Below, piece after piece: positions 45,061 to 57,400 of a stretch of DNA of 60,000 nt (position 1 is its first letter; each line of letters begins with the position of its first letter). The translations under genes were made by a program, and so were the position numbers. Source of the DNA: Polytrichum commune. Its lineage: Eukaryota; Streptophyta; Polytrichopsida; Polytrichales; Polytrichaceae. The stretch lies in contig OX485803.1 of the NCBI GenBank assembly GCA_950295325.1, forward strand, positions 19,842,001 through 19,902,000. The letters run 5' to 3'. Below the pieces are notes generated by a model. It worked only from the letters and a program-made list of their open reading frames with translations. It was not told the DNA's origin and made no database searches.

Positions 45061-47000
45061 GTTGGTCGACCCTTTTAAAGGCCAATGCTCTACCTATTCA
45101 AGAGACTAGCATTAATAAAGCATCATGATTTCAAGTGAGTTGGGAGTTTGTTGAGATGGAAGTACATTCCATGTTACCACGAGCTTTGGTATGACACATG
45201 TGATTCTCAAAACCATCACCCGGACTAAGACGTTTAAGGGTGGTGGGTTTGGCCTCACAAGGTACGAGGGTAAGGCCATCAGCTGTGCGTAGCTTATGAC
45301 GTTTAGATTCCATAATGCTCAAGAACACGTCAATCGGAGGTATGAGCTAGGAGTTATGGCAATTTGAGTGGGGCGTTGTCCCAGGACAACGCCCTGGTAT
45401 AGCAGTGGCCTGGGAGTGACTCCCGGGACTGCCAAGGATTGAATATGCATAACTTCCTCAATACTTAACCGAATGGGGCAAGTGAGGTGTCCATCGGCAT
45501 CTAACTAAAGTGTAGATGAAGATGGAGTGGTCGCTAGTTAGCATCAAGCATCATACAAGGAAGTTATGATGGTCTGAAGCTGCTAGGGGCTTCTAGGCCC
45601 AACAGCTAAGGGAAAATGTCTACTTGGCCCCAATTCTTGGTAGAGAGACACGAGGTTTCTTGACGGTGGGGTAGGGGCCCCGCCTAGAGTTTTAGAGGCT
45701 TATATGGGTGAGGTGGTGTGGCCTCACCCACCTGAGGCCGAACGGCACGGCCTCCATGGGCTTTGGCCCAATGTGAGGCCATAGTTGCCTAGTATGGTTC
45801 GGGTTGTTGTAGTGTTGCTCCGGCAACGCGATGATCAACATGAGATTGGACTTCCATGGATGGAAGTCTACATCTAGGAATGGGTTACCGATTAAGGGGT
45901 GAGTCCCGAAAGCAAAGTAGGAGGGTTGGTTCCCCTCCTATGAACTATAGGGTCCGGGGTAGGAGGAGCTAACCATTAGTATGGCGGAATGCGAAGGGTT
46001 AGTGCTCGTAATCTTTGCTAGAAATGAAAATTGGCAAGATTGTTAAGGGGGCTAGCAAGGGTTGCGACAATAAGTGTGCCAATGACCAAACGCGGCCCAC
46101 GGACCGCACAACCACCGCATAATTTTCAATTATGAGAACTCCCGAGGGAACTTCGGGAACGTTGGGCACCCATTGGATGAATGATGAATGAACATTGATG
46201 GAAATTTGGAACGTTTTCATAGAAAGCATCATGTTGATGAAATTACGACGAATGTTATTTTTTTTTATTAAAGGGATGAAATAATATAAAGGATGATCTT
46301 CTTGAATGAAGTCACTTCTTAGGAAAATCCCGCGCCTTTTCTTTCGGAGGCTGCGATGGGAGAGCTTGTGATGGCAACAAATATAGAAATGGCAGCAAAT
46401 AGAGCAAATAGTGGACAATGCAGGTGCAACCCCATCTTGCTATCTGAAACTGTGACTCCCCTTGAATGAATTCAACATAACATTTGCTGATTATGAGCTT
46501 TTAGAACTAAGAATCTCATGAGGTATCATGTATGAAACCTACACACTCCAATTGCGCATACGTTTCTTTATACACTTTTAGTTAAGGATTCCTCTCTGCG
46601 TGGTTGGATGTGCATTCGCATGTGATGGGACGATGTTCTCATGGGGATTCAATGCCTGTATCCAATTCATTGACTTCCTTATAGAGATGTACTACAACAA
46701 TTGAAATGAAGAGCATTGCTACACATACAAGGTAATAATATCTAATACTAGCAATGTTACATGTTTATGGAGCATTTGGTTTTTGTACAACAAAAAAATT
46801 TCTTAAGTATGCTAAACTCTAAGTTCTTTGCTGATGTGATTTTTTCTAGATTAGATGGCCAGACTAGATTACAATTTTTGAAAATTCTAAAAGCATGTTA
46901 AAGCCCTAAGTTATTTGTTGATGTGATTTTGCAAGATTAGATGGCCAGACATCCTATTCTACACTCATGGCAACAAGTTAGAACCAATGTGCAGGTTCCA
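45061..47000. other. Non-coding stretch, possibly LTR or transposon remnant
   Basis: It includes a GC-richer block (about 45360-45960) with short inverted repeats such as GGCGTTGTCC-CAGGACAACGCC and several degenerate open frames, none convincing. The start TGTTGTAG at 45053 could be an LTR edge, but no partner copy is in the window. Confidence 0.4.
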
Positions 47001-47008
47001 AAATGAAT

Positions 47009-48740
47009 TAGAAGTGGTCCTCTCAAATCTAGAGAGAATAACCTTGCTCCAAGAAACCATAAGAAAAAAAGAATATATGGCAAAAGAGGAACATGGTCAG
47101 AAGAGTCTATGCGATTGACACTTGATGCAGTTAAATCAAATAGACTCTCTATTAGGCAGGCAAAAGAACTTTATGGCATACCCCCATCAAGCATTCAAGA
47201 TTGGAAGATTGGCAAAACCTCAAGCAAGAGGATTGGACACCAAACTTACTTGACAGAAATTGAGGAAATGGCACTTGTAGAGTGGTGCTTTACCATGCAA
47301 AAAGTAGCCCTATGTGTGACCTTGAACATGTTGAAATGCACCATCCAAACCCACGGGTAGATCACTTAGTGCATTTTAAAAACGACGTGCGGCATAATAT
47401 AGAGAGGATTAAAATCATTTGAAATAAAAATTATAAAGGAATTCCAAATAATGAAGGGGCCATTAATTGTAAACAATCCCATTATAAGTAAGTTAGATGG
47501 ACATAAAACGTGGGCCATTATTTTTTTATAAAATTAATATAGGGACTGAAGATAAGGATCCTAGAAGGTATGTTTAGTATGGTATGTAAATAAGTTTAGG
47601 ACTCACGGGTATGGATGATAATTGGGATTTCCGTCTGTCCAAAAATGGCTTAAAAGGAATATAGAGTACAAAAAATTGCACTGACTTGGACAATATAAGT
47701 AATGGAAGGGTGCAAACAAATGGGCCATTTTTGAAATTTAAGTAATTATAGGGAGGCTTTAATTCAACCCTTGAAGGTAAATAGCCCCAAAACAAAAAAA
47801 CCCCCAGCCGCACGTGGTGCACAAAAATGCCTTAGAGTGATCTACCCGTGTCCAAACCATTCTAAAAAATGCACCAAGAACACACCCCTTTAAAAATGGA
47901 ATACCAGGGCACAAATGGTGGGTTGGGTTCAAAAAAATGCACCCCAATATATCCCTAAGATGTGCAGATGGTTTGGAAATGAAGAGAGCATTGGGTCTCA
48001 ATTGGGACTTTGCAACCTATTTCTACAACCTTCTTGAGCAAGTCTACAATGCACATGAGTATCACCCGAATCACATCTGGAATTCAGATGAAACTGGGGT
48101 GTGTGCAGGAGGGGGGAACTCAACAATGAAAGTGGTGGCAAAAAAAGGCAGCAAAGCAGTCAGATGTACAATTGCAAATGATAGAGAATGGTTGAGTATA
48201 ATGACATGTGTAAATGCAGCTAGGTCTTCAATCCCAAACCTATACATTTTCAAAAGAAAGACCAAACCAATTATTAACTACATCAGAAATTGTGAGCCAA
48301 ATGCTACGATGTCATGGCAAGAGAATGGGTATATGACAACTGAGATATTCGTAGAATGGCTACAATGATGGCAAAGCTATCAAGAGAAAACAAACATTTA
48401 CTCATCATAGATGGACATTGCAGCCATGTCACAAAAGAAACGGTGTTGTATGGATTGGAAGTTGGGCTAGATATTCTCACCCTCCCAGCTCATTCTACTC
48501 ATGAGCTGCAGCCATTGGACGTGGCAATATTTCATCCATTTAAACTCAACTTGGCACAAGAGAAAACATAAATGATGAGGAAAGACCCTAATTGGGCGAA
48601 GGGATCTATATTAAAGATCACTCTTGCTGAAATGGCTTCAAGGGCCCTCATCAAGGCACTCAACCGGAAAACATTAAGGTTGGTTTTGCAACTACTGGTT
48701 TATATCCTTTGAATAAAAAAAGCAATGGAGTCAAAACTGG
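47009..48740 (+). pseudogene. Pogo-like (Tc1/mariner, CENP-B-type) transposase, broken
   Basis: Starts with a basic segment and a psq-type helix-turn-helix (LTLDAVKSNRLSIRQAKELY, GIPPSSIQDW). After a MITE (47352-47850) it resumes with the second DNA-binding helix-turn-helix, PGHKWWVGFKKMHPNISLR. The DDE_1 core shows IWNSDETGVCAGG (first Asp, about 48079-48117) and, after a 1-nt frameshift near 48368, LLIIDGHCSHVTKETV and LPAHSTHELQPLDVAIFHPF. A stop (48569-48571) and another frameshift near 48668 precede the conserved end GFATTGLYPLNKK. These proteins cut and paste DNA at TA sites. No TIRs of its own were recognised. Confidence 0.85.
47352..47850. mobile_element. 499-bp hAT-like MITE inside the pogo transposase, TSD TCCAAACC
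   Basis: Perfect 15-bp terminal inverted repeats CACGGGTAGATCACT, with weaker similarity running further inward to about 40 bp. They are flanked by the 8-bp duplication TCCAAACC (47344-47351 and 47851-47858), the size hAT transposases make. Removing it with one duplication restores the transposase frame. There is no coding capacity, so it is non-autonomous. Confidence 0.92.
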
Positions 48741-48744
48741 GTAT

Positions 48745-51229
48745 TGATATGGTTTACAACAGAGGAAGAACATCGACATAACAAGATGATGAAGTAGAAA
48801 TGACAAGTCTAGCAGAAAGAGAACAAGATGACCACAGAGACCAAGTGCAATCACCCATTTGCAACTTATTCCCACAATCAGGATTTCCACCAATTTCATC
48901 ACCCATTCCAAGCCTATTCCCTAAACGTAATCTTGTCTCATCACCCACAATAAACTTACTGCCGCATGGAAGACTATCACAATGTGACTCACCTTCGACT
49001 CATGCAAGAGAGGAATCCAACTTAAGTAATTCGCTTGATAAAATTTTATAGTGGGTAAAATTACAGGGAGGTGGCAAGCATGAAGCCAAGGTGGCAATGT
49101 GGCACGAACAATAATATAAAGTTGTAAAATGTTTTTTTTTTCAAATTAAAATTTGAATTCATTCTTAAAACACTTCATGGGGGACATGGTGTTGGGTCAT
49201 GGGGCTTTTGAGCATGGCATGGGCATACAAGCATATGATGGATATACATAGGCATGGGAAGCATATGGACATCGGCATACGGTTGTATGGTATTCCAAGG
49301 GTTGCACCTTTCATTAAAAACCAAGAACCATGTACATTTGCAACATACTCTAGAAACCCCCTATATACAAGTTTTTTTTTGTTTTTGTTTTTTTTTTTGG
49401 GTTGATAAAATCAAGCAATACATGTACAATTTCAATGATAAGAATACAAGTGAAAATATGTATACATATCAAAAATTTCATTCATATATATTCATTAAAA
49501 TAAGTTTACAAATACATTTTCAAATAATAATGAACCCCTATCATATGTACAATGTAAAACCCTAGCAATCATTAATAAAGTCATTAAAGACTTTTTAATC
49601 CCCCAGAGTTAAGTCATAACCATCAAAGTCTACAATATATATCATAGAAGCTAATGAAATTATTGTTTCTAAATATACCCTAAATGACGCATAAGATTGT
49701 AAGTCCACTTCTTGTTGGTACATTTTTGATACCAACATAAACCAATCCCCATGCTTGATCTTAGAGCTTGCAACAATTATGATCCCTAAATGCTTGATCC
49801 AAATTATTGCACACAACGGAGGTTTCTTGATAATACGAAATTAATTGAGAGAAGACCCACTTGGGAATCAACATTTATGCAATTTTGATGCCGCCCATGA
49901 TCTAACAAAGGCATCAACCACCTACAACCACCTATATCAACCACAAAGAAGTGTTGGCCATTCATCTTGCAACCCTAAGCAAGAAATGGCCTCGTCTTCA
50001 ACTCAACCACCCCTTGCAATACCCTAAGCTTATAGTCCCTCTTCCATACATACATGGATGAAATAAGGAAATGAGAAAATTAATCATCCTAGTCTCATCC
50101 AATAGTAAATACGTATCCCATAAGGTCTAGTGTCCCTACCATACAAGTATATATGTTAAATATTTTGTAGAGGTCCTTCATACATGTACATAATTACGAG
50201 TTATAATTTGTGTAGCATTTGTATACATAATACGGAAGGTTCAAATTATTACCCCTTTTGTACACTTAGGTTTACTCATACATGTTATGAAAGGTGTGCC
50301 CCGGGGATGGGATTGGGTTCATTAGGGACATCAAGTCATATGTATAGGTGCAATTTGTTGGGATATCACGAGGTCCAACCTAGTTACTTTATAATGAAAT
50401 GCCAAGGTTAGACTCTTCATTGGAAACCTAAATGACGTGCGTGGGTCACTATGACATTAAACCCCCTGTGTGCAAGAAATTAATAAAGAAAATATAATAA
50501 TTTATGTACTAACGGTAGGCTAGGAAATAGACTTGTGTATTTGTACTAGGCTTTTGAATTTAGTGTGATAAATGCCTCCATTGCATAAAGAAAATATAAA
50601 TCATGAATTAAACATATGATTATTACATATACAATCCACTTTCACCATCCAACGAGAAAGTCATTGAACAATTTTTTCGTCCATAGCATGTAAAACAACA
50701 ATTGCATCAAACAAAAGAAGACAAGAACACAATAACTTGGCCACAATCCGGAGAGTGAAACTCAAAGGAGCACTCCAAGAACCTCAAATTTCTTAAAACC
50801 TAGAACCCACATGCAAACCCTCACATGAATGGATAGGGTAACTATCAAGGACTATTAATATACAATAACAATGCATGAAACGTAAATTGGATGAAACCAA
50901 CACATCTTTTCTCAAATTTTCCCTAGACCTTAGGACCACCCTTTTGTACATCTACCTTTACTTCAAACTTTTAATAACCTTTTGACTGTACACATTAAAG
51001 AAAAATAATACCCGCCCTTATGTATATTACGTATGCTAATGCCTCAAATTATACCATTTTTAACACTCAAGTTAGTTCATACATGGTATGAAGAATCCAA
51101 CCCTTGGGAATCAAAGGTGCATGTACAAGCGTACAAAACATGAAGGGTAATGCAGCTCCAAGTTGTGAAGGCTCTTCAAAGTTATCAATGATTAGGGCCT
51201 ATGGAACTTATTGCTAATGGCCCGAGTGT
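48745..51229. other. 2.5-kb AT-rich intergenic region, no supported gene
   Basis: Contains poly-T runs (49371-49399) and short, stop-interrupted frames on both strands. I see no protein family, RNA gene or repeat shared with the rest of the window. Confidence 0.6.
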
Positions 51230-54200
51230 TCATTCTAGAGTCGGTGGGTGTACTACTTCCATAAGTTCTTCAAAACCAAGTACACCCACCTTCTTCAGTT
51301 CCTCGAGCGTGTCTGGACATATGGGTTTCACACAACTAAAATGGATTGCATCTTTCTTACAACCCAACTTGGTGTGGGACTTTGCTATTTGATCCTTAAA
51401 GTAAACGGATGTGAACTCCTCCATGTTATCATGTTTAATCATCAAATCCACTTTGTTGAACACAACCATGACCTCTGTCTCAGCTCCGAGATTCTTCTTC
51501 AGCTCCTTGTACATCTTTACTTGTGGCTTCTTGATATCACATTGCCATAATTTTAACATGTAACAAATAAGGCTGGTCAGTTGCGATCAGTCGAAGCGAG
51601 TGTGGTCCCCTCCTAAAATAATTAGCAAGATTAGACGTTCAAATAGGTACACATTGTATGGAAAAACCATCAAATTATTATGTAGCAACTAACAAAACAT
51701 TACTTTTGACTATATTGTAAGGTATGTGGGTGTTATTTGGTTACTTTTCTTAAGCAAATACTTATACATTTTTTTTTTATTGGTGTGTGATTAGGTGACG
51801 ATCATGAAAAAACACCATAAAGACACATCTTTAAAAAGAGATTGGAATACATCCTCAAATTCGATTAACTACTCCGGAGTCTATGCGGAATTCATACAAT
51901 TTGGAGGACTTATGTATTCAATGGAGGAATCACCAAACATGCACCTCTAATAAAAGGTCTGATTTTCATCCGATTTTTTGCTGATGCTCCATCGAAGATT
52001 TCCAATGCAACACAAGTTTCGTTGTGTAAATCTATTCGATAGAAGTTGGGGAACATGAAAAAGGAACCAAACAACACCCACATTCCTTAACAGGACATTT
52101 AGTAGTGCTCTCAAACTTATTGTAATTTGAATCCTTTCCATTCCTGTCTTTTCATGTTGCATCCTCTCATAAAAGGAAGTCACATGCTAATTTGTAACAA
52201 GATACATGCACCTTCAAACGGTGTAAGTTGGTTGCGTCAATTTGCAACCAAATTACAATTGGGTAACAAAGATGTGGACATGTGACGCTATGATCAATCC
52301 CCATTTACAGTGCCAATGCAAAGGTAGCCTTACCTTAAAATCAAGAAACATTATAGCAGAAGTGGAGAGTGCCGTGAATTGTTTCCACATTTCTGCATAA
52401 TGCTCTAATCCGTCGCCGCCTGGGAAGTCCACCAGCCACAATGAGTTGTTCAACATGTATGGGACTGCAACTTTGGTGTGAGTGCAAATTCCCGTCTCTG
52501 GCAACCTCGCACCGGATGGGCCGAATTTTTTCAAAACTCTCTGCACACCACCAAAGGTTGTGTTACTGAGCCATTTGGGGCATTGATGACATTACTCAGA
52601 CTGTGCTTTATATGTTAGATGCACAGCCGGGCCCATGAGAGCTTGCTGAACTTTAATTAAACACCGGCAAGAATGAAATTAAGGTGACAGCACGGAAGTT
52701 TATGGCTCGGAATCAGATTCACCTTGATAAAGGTCGACTTCCCTGCATCCTCAGCTCCGAAGATACCAATGTAATGTACACCGGTCACTACTTTATTGTA
52801 CAAGGATATTGTGTCGCACACTATCTTGATTCTTTTCAATAGCTTCAACCTAGACTCCGCTGTTGCCTTCTGAAATTCTTCTGATTTGAAATCAGGAACA
52901 TCCTTCGCTTTCAGAGAGTGAGCTCTATTGACCATGTCGTGAAATTTTGAGCTGCTTCCTTTCACTGGAAACGCACATTTCACATGGTTTCAGATACAAA
53001 CAAACAGCTTCTAAGTCTTGAGAAGTGAAACAGTTTCAGGTAAATACATCGGCCTTTTTTTTTTAGAAAAAAAACATCATTGAAGGAGTCAGTAATAGTG
53101 ATAAACATTACCAGAGGTACTGAAGCTCACAGTAAAATAGCTCACATTAGATTCCTTCCACAATGCCTTGAATTTACAAACTTCTGGATTACAAAGGAAA
53201 ATTGTAAATTCTTGTTTTTATTCCCTCTGTAGTTTGAGGACAGATCTGCTTGGGTTAGCTCACCTATTTTATAAAGCACCATCTCCAGATGATCAACACT
53301 GCAGCTGTTTGCTCCGTCATCATAGTTCAGCGGCTCGGTAGGAGACTCGGACCATTCAGACGACTCAAGCATGGCAAATTCCAAGACCAAACCATATCCA
53401 TCTATTATCGTCGACCGTTTTGTGAATATAAGGAGCCCTACTACAGCCCCCAACATTATTGGCGATACCAAAAAGCCAGCAATCATTGTTGCTATGGCCA
53501 ATTCTGGACGACCTCGTAGAAATGACGTCAATTTCTTCTGTAGGTTCCGTCTTCGTGGTCCATAGACTATCAAACTGGAGTTCAAACAATCATGAGTTTA
53601 AAAAGAATTATCTCTGCCAGACCATTTTCAAAATTGACAAGGAGTTTGTGCGTTGAACAGGGATCTGAAAACCACAGTTTTCTTCATACGTTGGAAAGCA
53701 GGTTGTGATCCTAGTAGAAACAATGCAATCCATTTGTAACCTAGAATTTTGTAAATTCACACAATTTTTTTACCGAGATGAGACATACCGGCCTGTGAAA
53801 CATTTTACAACCGACTTAAACATGAAGTTTATCTCTTTGATATGATTCTCAAGATCTCCTCCATTGGTGTTGGTGAATGTGGTCGTCTGAGTAAGTTTTC
53901 TCGACACTCTTTCCCCTTTCAAAGAAGGTACACCTGCAATAATTTGAAGTTGGTGAGAATTGAAGGATCTAGGGACTTTGCAAAGCTTTTCAGGACTAGT
54001 ATTCCAAAGGAACTGGAGTAACCACGACAAATCATTAGCTGAGCAAGATCATGATTTAGTATATTCTTAAAAGTGATGATAATAGGTTCTCACAAACAGC
54101 AGTGGTCCATTACTACCTTCAAGTCCAGATTATGGTTGATATTTAAGTCAAAAGCGGGTGAAAGCTTAATATTATATAATTGGAGTTTGTGCTCCAATAG

Positions 54201-57200
54201 AAACATAAATGTGGTGAACCTGAAGTGACATTTTGGATAATGCTTGAGGATGACTTCTATACTCCAAGGTTGTTTTGATAAAAATGCTCAGATGCAATAG
54301 GTTTAATCTTGAACTGAGGTTCTACTCACAATGCATTATGTTGTCCAAACCAGTCATGATGTCTCTGTTTGAGTCTGGGCGAATACTCAAGGGTGGAATG
54401 GCCTTCACCATCAATGACTGAGCAATCTGTAAAAGCTTCCTGCTGGCTCCAATTAGTCTTTTCACCTCATTGGGATACTCCTGAAAACACAGGCAATAAT
54501 CAATTCAAAATCAGTTGCACACACTTGAACAATTGCCATTTACACTTATCACGGTTAAATTATACGCAACGACTAACCCTCAACATCTGAGTCAGTATTA
54601 AATTGATTACTATTTGATCCTGAACATCTTATAATCAACATATATCCAAGTTAGCGGGAAGATATTCAGTGTTATCAGATCAAGGGAGGTTGGACGAGTT
54701 AACAGCACATGTATATATATACATATATATATATAGACACACCTGTCAAGGGGCACATTATTATGCTGGCCCTTGGAAAGGATGGACGAACCTCAGGTGG
54801 CAGGATGGGTTGATTAATTTCCCCAAAAGCTGTTTTGATGAAAATCATAGAAATAGCATTCTCTGAGTCCTTGTGTGCTTGACCTGAATCCATCGGGCAA
54901 TGAGGATCATAAATCATCAAAAAACCGTCACTTTGCGTCGAAATACTCCAAGGTTCCTGTCCTTTGGATCCAGTCACACTGACAGGTTCACGAAGAAACA
55001 AAAGGTTCTCTCCCTTCACAACGATTACCCGTTGGTTGGCGTTCGGATCCAGCACCCTCCAAGTTGAAATTGTGACCTGCAATTAAATGTGAGTACGGAT
55101 CAGTTTCGAACCCTTCCAATGCACCGAGTACTCTTTCATTAAGATCCCCGCTAATAAAATTAAAATCTACATTTCTGCGCCCCCTACCCCCGGGGTGGCA
55201 TCTATCAGTAGCACTCGCAGGAGTCAACCGTCTTTAGAACATGGTGCGGAGCTGCTAAAACCATTTCTTACAAGCAATGTTTAGGAGCTACTTTCGCATT
55301 ATGAACAAATTTTAAGGCTGTACGTCCTCAGAAATGTTATAGATTTTCTTAGAAGTAAAATTCAACAGGTAGGGGGTCTGGATGGTCACCCTTCTTTCAT
55401 AATAAAATGCTTCTAATTAATTTAAAAACTGACATCTGAAAGTGCAATCCTTTTCTGACTCAGACACAAATCATAGCAATGCATTTTTCTCAATGCCCGC
55501 TTTTCAAGCATGTGTCGCGTTGTGAACGAACAAATCATCAATACATTAGAAACTGTATTAGAAGAGAGTACAAACTGTTCTAAAAGACAGATTTGTCACC
55601 CCGGGCCCCTCGTGACCTTACCCAATAAAAAAGAGAATGAATTGCTTACCATAGGAGGCGGAGACGTGACAAGGGAACGGTCGCCCGATGACAGGCGAGA
55701 TTGTGGATCAGAAACGCAATCACCAAGACCAGTTGGGACATCAATAAAACAAGTTGCAATCAACGCAGTTTTATAACTGTCGATCCGATGGTGTTCCAGA
55801 TGTCCCTGAGTAAACGGAACATCCCTCTGAAACAGCTCTTGGATCTGCAAATCACCGCCATAACACTGGCTAGAACTCCAATTTCCGGAGAGGGATATGT
55901 ACTGCCCAATCGGGTGGAAATCAGGCTTCCGGAGGGCATCTAATGAATCAGATTCTTTCATGGACATGTCTTGCAATTTACTCGTGATCTTCCGGGCACC
56001 ACTGACAACACCCCTAGCAGCGAGTTGAGCAGTCTCCCGTCCTGCTACTTTCAATGCTCCTACAGCCCCACCGTCCTCGAATCCGTCTATACAGCGCCCA
56101 GCAAAACCTTCTAGGGACTGCAGCGCACTGTCAGCTCCGTCAAGCGCGCTCTTCCACACCTCCTTAACCGTGCAGGGAAGATTGTGCAGCATGTGAGGCA
56201 CATAGTCATTTTGGTTCACAAAGTTAATAAACCGCCACTTGTACTTCTCATTCCCGTTGATTTTCCGGGCAGCCTTCTCATCGCATATATGTGGTGCTCC
56301 GAATGCAATCGACACCAGAGAGTCAGGGTGTGTCTCCTGCAAGCATTCAGAACCACCATTATCAAACACCCTTCCAGATTCAGTACCACCATGAATCTTA
56401 AAGGCCGCGTACGTATGACCACACCCCCATTCCATCTCAAGAACTTGCCTCAACTAAAGCTAAAGGCCGTGTATCAAAGTCCAGGGAGAGTGTGGGCAAA
56501 ATTTGGAAGATTTTGAGATCCAAGTGTTTCCAAGTCCAACAGATTTTATGTTGATATCTTTCGACTTTCCTTTATTCATATTCTATAGCCTCCTCTAAAA
56601 TGATCGGAGATTTGCCTAAAGTCTTAATCTCACCTCCACCGACTGATATTTCAAACTCAACCGGCCCATCTGTAAGTATGGAGTAGTCGATTCTCATCAT
56701 TCGTAGCCATGTATGACCGAAAGTGGCTACATGGCTACATGGCTAGACTTGCGACATGACTAGCGATGTTTACATTTTCACATATCGAGTAAAATGCAAG
56801 AATACTAAATCATTCATGAAAATCTAATGCTCTATATTGCAAGCGATGGAAACGGATTTGTATTGAAGCCAAACCGGACGTACGTTGGTCACTAGCCCAT
56901 CATTCTCCAGCAAAAAGCGAAACAACACTATGTGCGCAACTGCCCCGCCCATGCTATGCCCGCAGAATATGATGCGTTTCTTGGTGGCAAGCAGGCCAGG
57001 TAAGGGGGCTCTGGTCCGAACTCGCGAACGAATCCGCACGATCATAAAATCCTTTGTGAAAATAGCCCCCAAACTTTGCTGCGTGGCGATCTATCCTCAT
57101 ATCACTGGCCACGTCCTTCAGATTCTTCGTACCTCGAAATGCAACAAAAACACAATTTTCTGTATGCTTATATGCCACAAGGAACTTCTGTGCGTTACGA

Positions 57201-57400
57201 AGCTCCTTAGCCATGTGGACCTTCTCAAAAGTTGCGTTGGGATAGGCTGTTTGAGCTGTACGAAATAAATGCTCTGCCCCTGCATTGTTCTTATAAACTG
57301 CCATTGAGCAGAACAGAGCTCGAGAGAGGTCATCTCTGCTTAACTTGTTATCAGAATTGCCCAGCAAAACCGGCCGATAACTTAAAGGCTCCATGAGCGT
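51230..57400 (-). CDS. Class-3 lipase fused to a P-loop GTPase, 9 exons, one frameshift
   Basis: Exons on the minus strand: 57400-56884 (ATG 57394), 56453-55650, 55076-54792, 54480-54330, 53933-53789, 53574-53264, 52964-52723, 52540-52334, 51529-51230. Introns are GT-AG and phases agree. The lipase has RRIIFCGHSMGG-type nucleophile elbow (GHSMG, Ser), Asp in FVNQNDYVPHM and His in LEHHRIDSY. A linker leads to a hydrophobic segment, LAIATMIAGFLVSPIMLGAV (plus VGLLIF), that may cross a membrane. The GTPase follows: G1 GAEDAGKST, G3 VDFPGGDG, G4 NKVD. The sum is about 984 residues. Exon 1 needs one base less in the G run at 57004-57008 to link the lipase strands to GHSMGG. An upstream exon is possible (TTGCAG before 57400). 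The last acceptor is uncertain. I do not know a name for this fusion. Confidence 0.75.

Noticed and set aside
45999-46418. 139-codon open frame on the minus strand with Cys/His-rich start
   Set aside because: The CSICCHFYICCHH pattern comes from a simple TGGCAG/AAATAG-like repeat; there is no known domain and no splice context.
45053-46440. A complete LTR starting TGTTGTAG after the truncated RT
   Set aside because: No second copy, no matching CA end and no target duplication could be found, so it is left as unassigned sequence.
54711-54735. TA-rich run as a possible transposon end or origin
   Set aside because: A simple ATATAT microsatellite inside an intron of the lipase-GTPase gene, with no other structure.
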